From NCBI GenBank assembly GCA_963930775.1, contig OZ005706.1, positions 868,001 through 932,000 of the forward strand: a DNA stretch of 64,000 nucleotides. Direction: 5' to 3'. Positions within the stretch are counted from its first letter, which is position 1, and each line of letters opens with the position of its first letter. Under the pieces are notes generated by a model. That model did no database searches, was not told the origin of the DNA, and worked only from the letters and a program-made list of their open reading frames with translations. A program made the translations under genes and the position numbers. This DNA comes from Cliona cf. orientalis (lineage: Eukaryota > Porifera > Demospongiae > Clionaida > Clionaidae). This document shows positions 60,225 through 64,000 of this stretch, piece by piece.

Positions 60225-63200
60225 TAGGTCAGCCCCGTGTGCTGTTTGTTTCATGAAGTATTATGATTCTCTTTTGTCCACATTTCTTCTCAGTTGATCG
60301 ATGTCTTGTCATTATTATTATTAATGTTTTGCATTGTTCCCCTCCAGAATTATGATTTTATTCATCCACCATCTCATGTACGATACCTTCATCTCCCTCC
60401 CCCTCTCCCCCCTCTTGCTACAGAATCTGACGCTATGTTCACACTTTCTGTCAGCCAATAGTTAACACATGCAACCAACAACTACAACAGAGCATCATCA
60501 CTCAAGAACGCTGTTTTACTTTTCTCAAAGCCACCAGGTCATTTGTCCCCCCGACGTTCAAAACTTGATCACGATAAAATAATATCACTCTCATTATATC
60601 CATCATTTTAACATACTTACGTTGTTAATAGCCGTACTAACCATACTCTCATATTATTATTTCGGTCTCTCTCACCCTCGAGCTTTCTTTCTCTTTTTCC
60701 TTCATTAATTTTGTAGACGCTCACAGGTGTCTGTTGGTTTGTTATTATCCCATGTCATGGTACCAGTACAGAAATACAAATGCTATAATTATTATTATTA
60801 TTATTTACATAACCACCATTATAAATTAATGTTAGACTTCAAAGACATAATTATACGCATCTCTTATTGATAACGTGCAGGACGAATAATTAAAAGACCA
60901 GCTAGCTATAGGATTTTTTTAACTAATAGCAAATGACAAGAGACCTTTCACTCTAAACTACGTACGTAGTGGTGCATTGCTCAAATCAATCAAGCTATGT
61001 TTAGATTTCAAAAGCAAAACAGACCTCACGTAAATTTTGTCAACAGTAGCACATCTAATAAACAACAGCCTCCTTTGTATATTATATCAACGTAGCACTA
61101 TGCTTCGTGCAATTCTTCCGTCGTTTGTGCAACCCCCACCTTTCTTTCCCCCTCATTCTTTCTCCACGAAGCTGCATGCGTGTTTTGATCCACTACTTTT
61201 GAGCACTGTTTTGAGAAACAGCCCAGGTACACGCTCAATCTAATTACTACCGACCCGATCCGATATCATGCGGGGACAAATAAGCACGCACTAATCTAAT
61301 TAATTGCATTAGTGACATGCACGGGAGCATGCAAAAGTCAGCTGCATTGGGCATTGGGAGACATTTTTGCAATATCTTCCCCGTCACAACATACAAACTA
61401 AGTTGTTGCTGGATTCAGATACTAATTATATTTTCGAGCGAAAACAGTCCCCCCTCTAGTGTTGTGGTGTACACACTCGCTGGCTGTTGATTCCTATTAT
61501 TAACCTAATTGGACATGGTATGCTAAATATGACCATTCTGCAGAGCTAGCTAGGGCAGCAGCAGTGTGGATAATGATCATCTGTCTGCCATAATATTAGG
61601 TACCCTCTCCCTGTTGGTTTCAATTTAATTTCCCCCCTTTGCATGGCTTTACATTGTATATTGTGTACCAGACATTGTTGTAGTACAATGGATCAGTGAA
61701 TATTTCCCTGGACCTCCCCCCATCAGACTTTCCATAGTAAAATTAATCATGCATTGAACTCTCCTCCTTTGAAGCCCTTGCACACTGAACTTAATACAGG
61801 TAAACAAAGGAAATAATGGAATAATAGGTGTTAATTAATGTGAATATTTCGAAAACTTGATATTATGATATCTTGTATTGTAATTTTGATAGCTATATAT
61901 AAGACAATAAGGAATCACTAGGGGGATGATTTACACAAAAGCACCAGTGTTTACCTTGCACTTAATTAAGGCTGATCATGAAAGTACACTGCCCTGTCAG
62001 CAGACAAAGGAAAGGTTCACCAAATAAGACCACACAAAGGAAGGTGGGGAGGAAGTGAGGGGTGAGATCACATGACCAAGGTCATGCACTACATGCATTC
62101 ATGTGTGGCTGCTATGACAACTGTATAACTCTAAAATTCCCATTAACTGAAGTCTAGCATCACTATATACACCAGAGCTACACTTCACTGAATTGTTTCT
62201 GCTATATAAGCTTCCATCAAAACCTGTGATGAACTCACAATCACATAATAATAATAATATTATTATAAAGATGATGTAATTTTACTATAGGCTATAAATG
62301 TGTACAAATAATAATAATATATAATAAGAACAATAATTATAGCCAATGGGAACTGAGTGCAGCCTGTGAGATTGTTATCTATGGGCCATGAAATAACAGA
62401 CCAGAATGCTCATCAATGGTATCCAAACACAGTCATTCCCCTGTGCAATCAGAGCATTAATTCATCATTAGCATGTTGACAGGCTCACAGCAATAATCAT
62501 ACGGTTAGATAATCGTGCTGTTTTTTTATCACATGATACCGAATGTAACCTATCCATTAGAAAAAGATAAATGATCGTGTAGTGTTTTTTGGGTCGTCCA
62601 AACAATATAAGGAGACATTAGCCACCCCTGCAATAACATCACATATAATATAGTAATCTGTTAGTGCTCACAGTAAATAAACTTTTACTCGAGAGAGTAG
62701 CCAATACAAGGCTCACAAATAATGATCAATTAATAATACTATTATTGTACACGCTTAAGGTAATTTTTATATTATTGAAAAATAACAAAGTCCGAATGTT
62801 GCACTATAGTTACAGTAGTATGTCATTGTTACTCATGATACAAAGGTTAGTACATATTGGGGGATTATATTATCTTCTATAAAAGTCCAAATTAAATGTT
62901 CTATAATATTATTGACCATTCTTGTACCAAGGTTCATAGAGTATGGTTTTTATGGCAACTAGGTAGTAAATTAAAGAATAAATTTGGTGCGGGTGGGAGG
63001 AGGGGGATTATATCAATCATGTCCATCCATTGTTCATGGTACAAGGCTAATTATGGTAATACAATGAGATGCTTGTGATGATTGACCCTTAACCTTAATA
63101 TTAATATTATACTTGTAAACTAAGAAACAATCACATCACACATTAACCTATGGATATCAGTTTGTCGATCATTGAGGGACGATCACATTATCAATTTTGT

Positions 63201-63392
63201 TCACTCTAACCAACCTACGTACAGATAATGATTTTTAGCGTATACTATAATAATAATATTATTATTATACCAATAATCTCTCTAGTAATCAGATTTGTGG
63301 CAGGGAGTTTATCAGCAGGCAGCGCAGCGTGGGCATGTGGCGGTCGCGTCGATCATCCTGGCCGGCAGTCACAGCCCACCAATGACCTCCTG

Positions 63393-63431
<39 letters not shown>

Positions 63432-63533
63432 AGCTAGTACTATCTATCCGTGTTCTGAACCCCTTTACTGAATACAGAGAATATATAATAATTATTATCT
63501 TATCTTTTATTTTGAATGACTGTTCAAGATAGT
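60225..63533. other. Sox 3'UTR and intergenic DNA
   Basis: AT-rich sequence with no supported coding region. It contains an 18-nt match to the H2A stem-loop region at 60519-60536, several AATAAT/TATTAT tracts and a CT microsatellite near its right end. No clear AATAAA was found close after the Sox stop. Confidence 0.6.
63397..63429. repeat. (CT)n microsatellite
   Basis: About 16 CT units between the Sox gene and the IL-17-like gene, about 105 bp past the stop codon of the latter. Confidence 0.93.
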
Positions 63534-64000
63534 TTATCCCAGGCATTTGCAGCCCACAGGCACCTTTTCCATTACTAGCTGCCATGTTGGTTGTGGGTTG
63601 CAGGAATCTCTGCGCTTCAACACTGGGACAAGGTAGTAGGTAGTCTGTGATTCACTGCCGCAAGATGCTCTCCATATGTACAGGGGGAGTCTGTTCTTAT
63701 CGTAGTCACACTGATATTTCCAGGAGCAAATTCCTTCAACTTCCATAATCTCTCTGCATCCTACTTCTTGGTTGGTCAATTTGTAGCAAGCTTGTCTTCC
63801 TCTAAACCCTTCTTCATCTGGAGTGCTGTCAGTTTCATAATCTGTACCAAGGTTTTGATTGAATTCATCAGGAGTGTTTGTGAGGTCACTCAGTGTTGCA
63901 TTGACATTAAGGTACACTGGACTGGTTGCAGCTTTGGCATCTTTGTAGGCCTGGCATTCATGTGCACAGTTAGAGGCTACTAGTGGACAGGCCTTTGTTG
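63534..64000 (-). CDS. IL-17-like cystine-knot cytokine, C-terminal part (partial)
   Basis: An open frame enters from the right edge and ends in TAA at 63536-63534; about 155 residues are visible with no in-window start. IL-17 family members are secreted dimeric cystine-knot signals that act through IL-17 receptors. The last 65 residues follow the family layout: CSWKYQCDYDKNRLPLYIWR resembles the PW...D..R.P..I..A motif, then ASC, LVPVLKRRDSC (compare V-VLRR..C), and VPVGCKCLG at the extreme C-terminus, as in the VGCTCV ending of IL-17. Cysteine spacing around RASC, RDSC and GCKC fits the IL-17 pattern of two intrachain pairs. N-terminal to this are a charged linker (TDYETDSTPDEEGF) and further cysteines, perhaps a pro-region or a longer sponge-type architecture. 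The signal peptide would lie outside the window. Another cystine-knot growth factor type is possible but fits less well. Confidence 0.72.
   Translation of the reverse strand, partial: TKACPLVASNCAHECQAYKDAKAATSPVYLNVNATLSDLTNTPDEFNQNLGTDYETDSTPDEEGFRGRQACYKLTNQEVGCREIMEVEGICSWKYQCDYDKNRLPLYIWRASCGSESQTTYYLVPVLKRRDSCNPQPTWQLVMEKVPVGCKCLG

Noticed and set aside
1..64000. tRNA genes, rRNA, CRISPR arrays or bacterial-type operons
   Set aside because: I saw no cloverleaf with A/B boxes that I could defend, no rRNA segment, and no regularly spaced direct repeats of CRISPR type. The repeats present are microsatellites, tandem duplications and inverted-repeat elements.

Overview
The window is animal nuclear DNA. 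All the genes are intron-containing metazoan genes, including a SoxB-type transcription factor, a MADD/Rab3-GEP homologue and an IL-17-like cytokine. Many introns are very short (50-90 nt in the glycosidase gene), intergenic distances are small, and the non-coding DNA is AT-rich with many microsatellites. This fits a compact early-branching invertebrate genome, most likely a sponge. The species assignment is an inference; nothing in the sequence names the organism. I rebuilt gene models by following GT/AG boundaries and codon phase by hand, and for all the complete genes the phases close without error.

Layout. 1666-2909 (-): N-terminal part of a BIVM-like gene, running off the left edge. 3289-13746 (+): PP2A B'' regulatory subunit (PPP2R3 type), 11 exons, with several inverted-repeat elements in its introns. 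14110-19205 (-): secreted family-31 glycosidase, 21 exons. 19503-19886 (+): single-exon histone H2A with a 3' stem-loop. 20198-28899 (-): MADD/Rab3-GEP homologue, 13 coding exons. 29296-57237 (+): ARGLU1 homologue, 6 exons, containing one 23.6-kb intron (31270-54905) that fills more than a third of the window. 58674-60224 (+): SoxB-like transcription factor with a 5'UTR intron. 63534-64000 (-): C-terminal part of an IL-17-like cystine-knot protein, cut by the right edge.

Genes alternate in strand. There are three tight divergent pairs (BIVM/PPP2R3, GH31/H2A, MADD/ARGLU1), each with under 400 bp between start codons, and two tight convergent pairs (PPP2R3/GH31 and H2A/MADD). From 31 kb to 55 kb no convincing protein-coding exon is visible. 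That stretch holds simple repeats, tandem duplications, oligo-G runs and foldback elements, and is best read as one giant ARGLU1 intron lying just upstream of the Sox gene.

The observations I rate highest are: (1) an IL-17-like cystine-knot gene at the right edge; (2) two near-identical 34-nt AG...GT-bounded segments flanking ARGLU1 exon 3, which look like duplicated frame-shifting (poison) microexons; (3) the giant intron beside SoxB; (4) BIVM, ARGLU1 and SoxB together in 60 kb, three genes whose human relatives all lie on distal 13q; and (5) a family of inverted-repeat elements, one with exon-like cargo, in the PPP2R3 introns.
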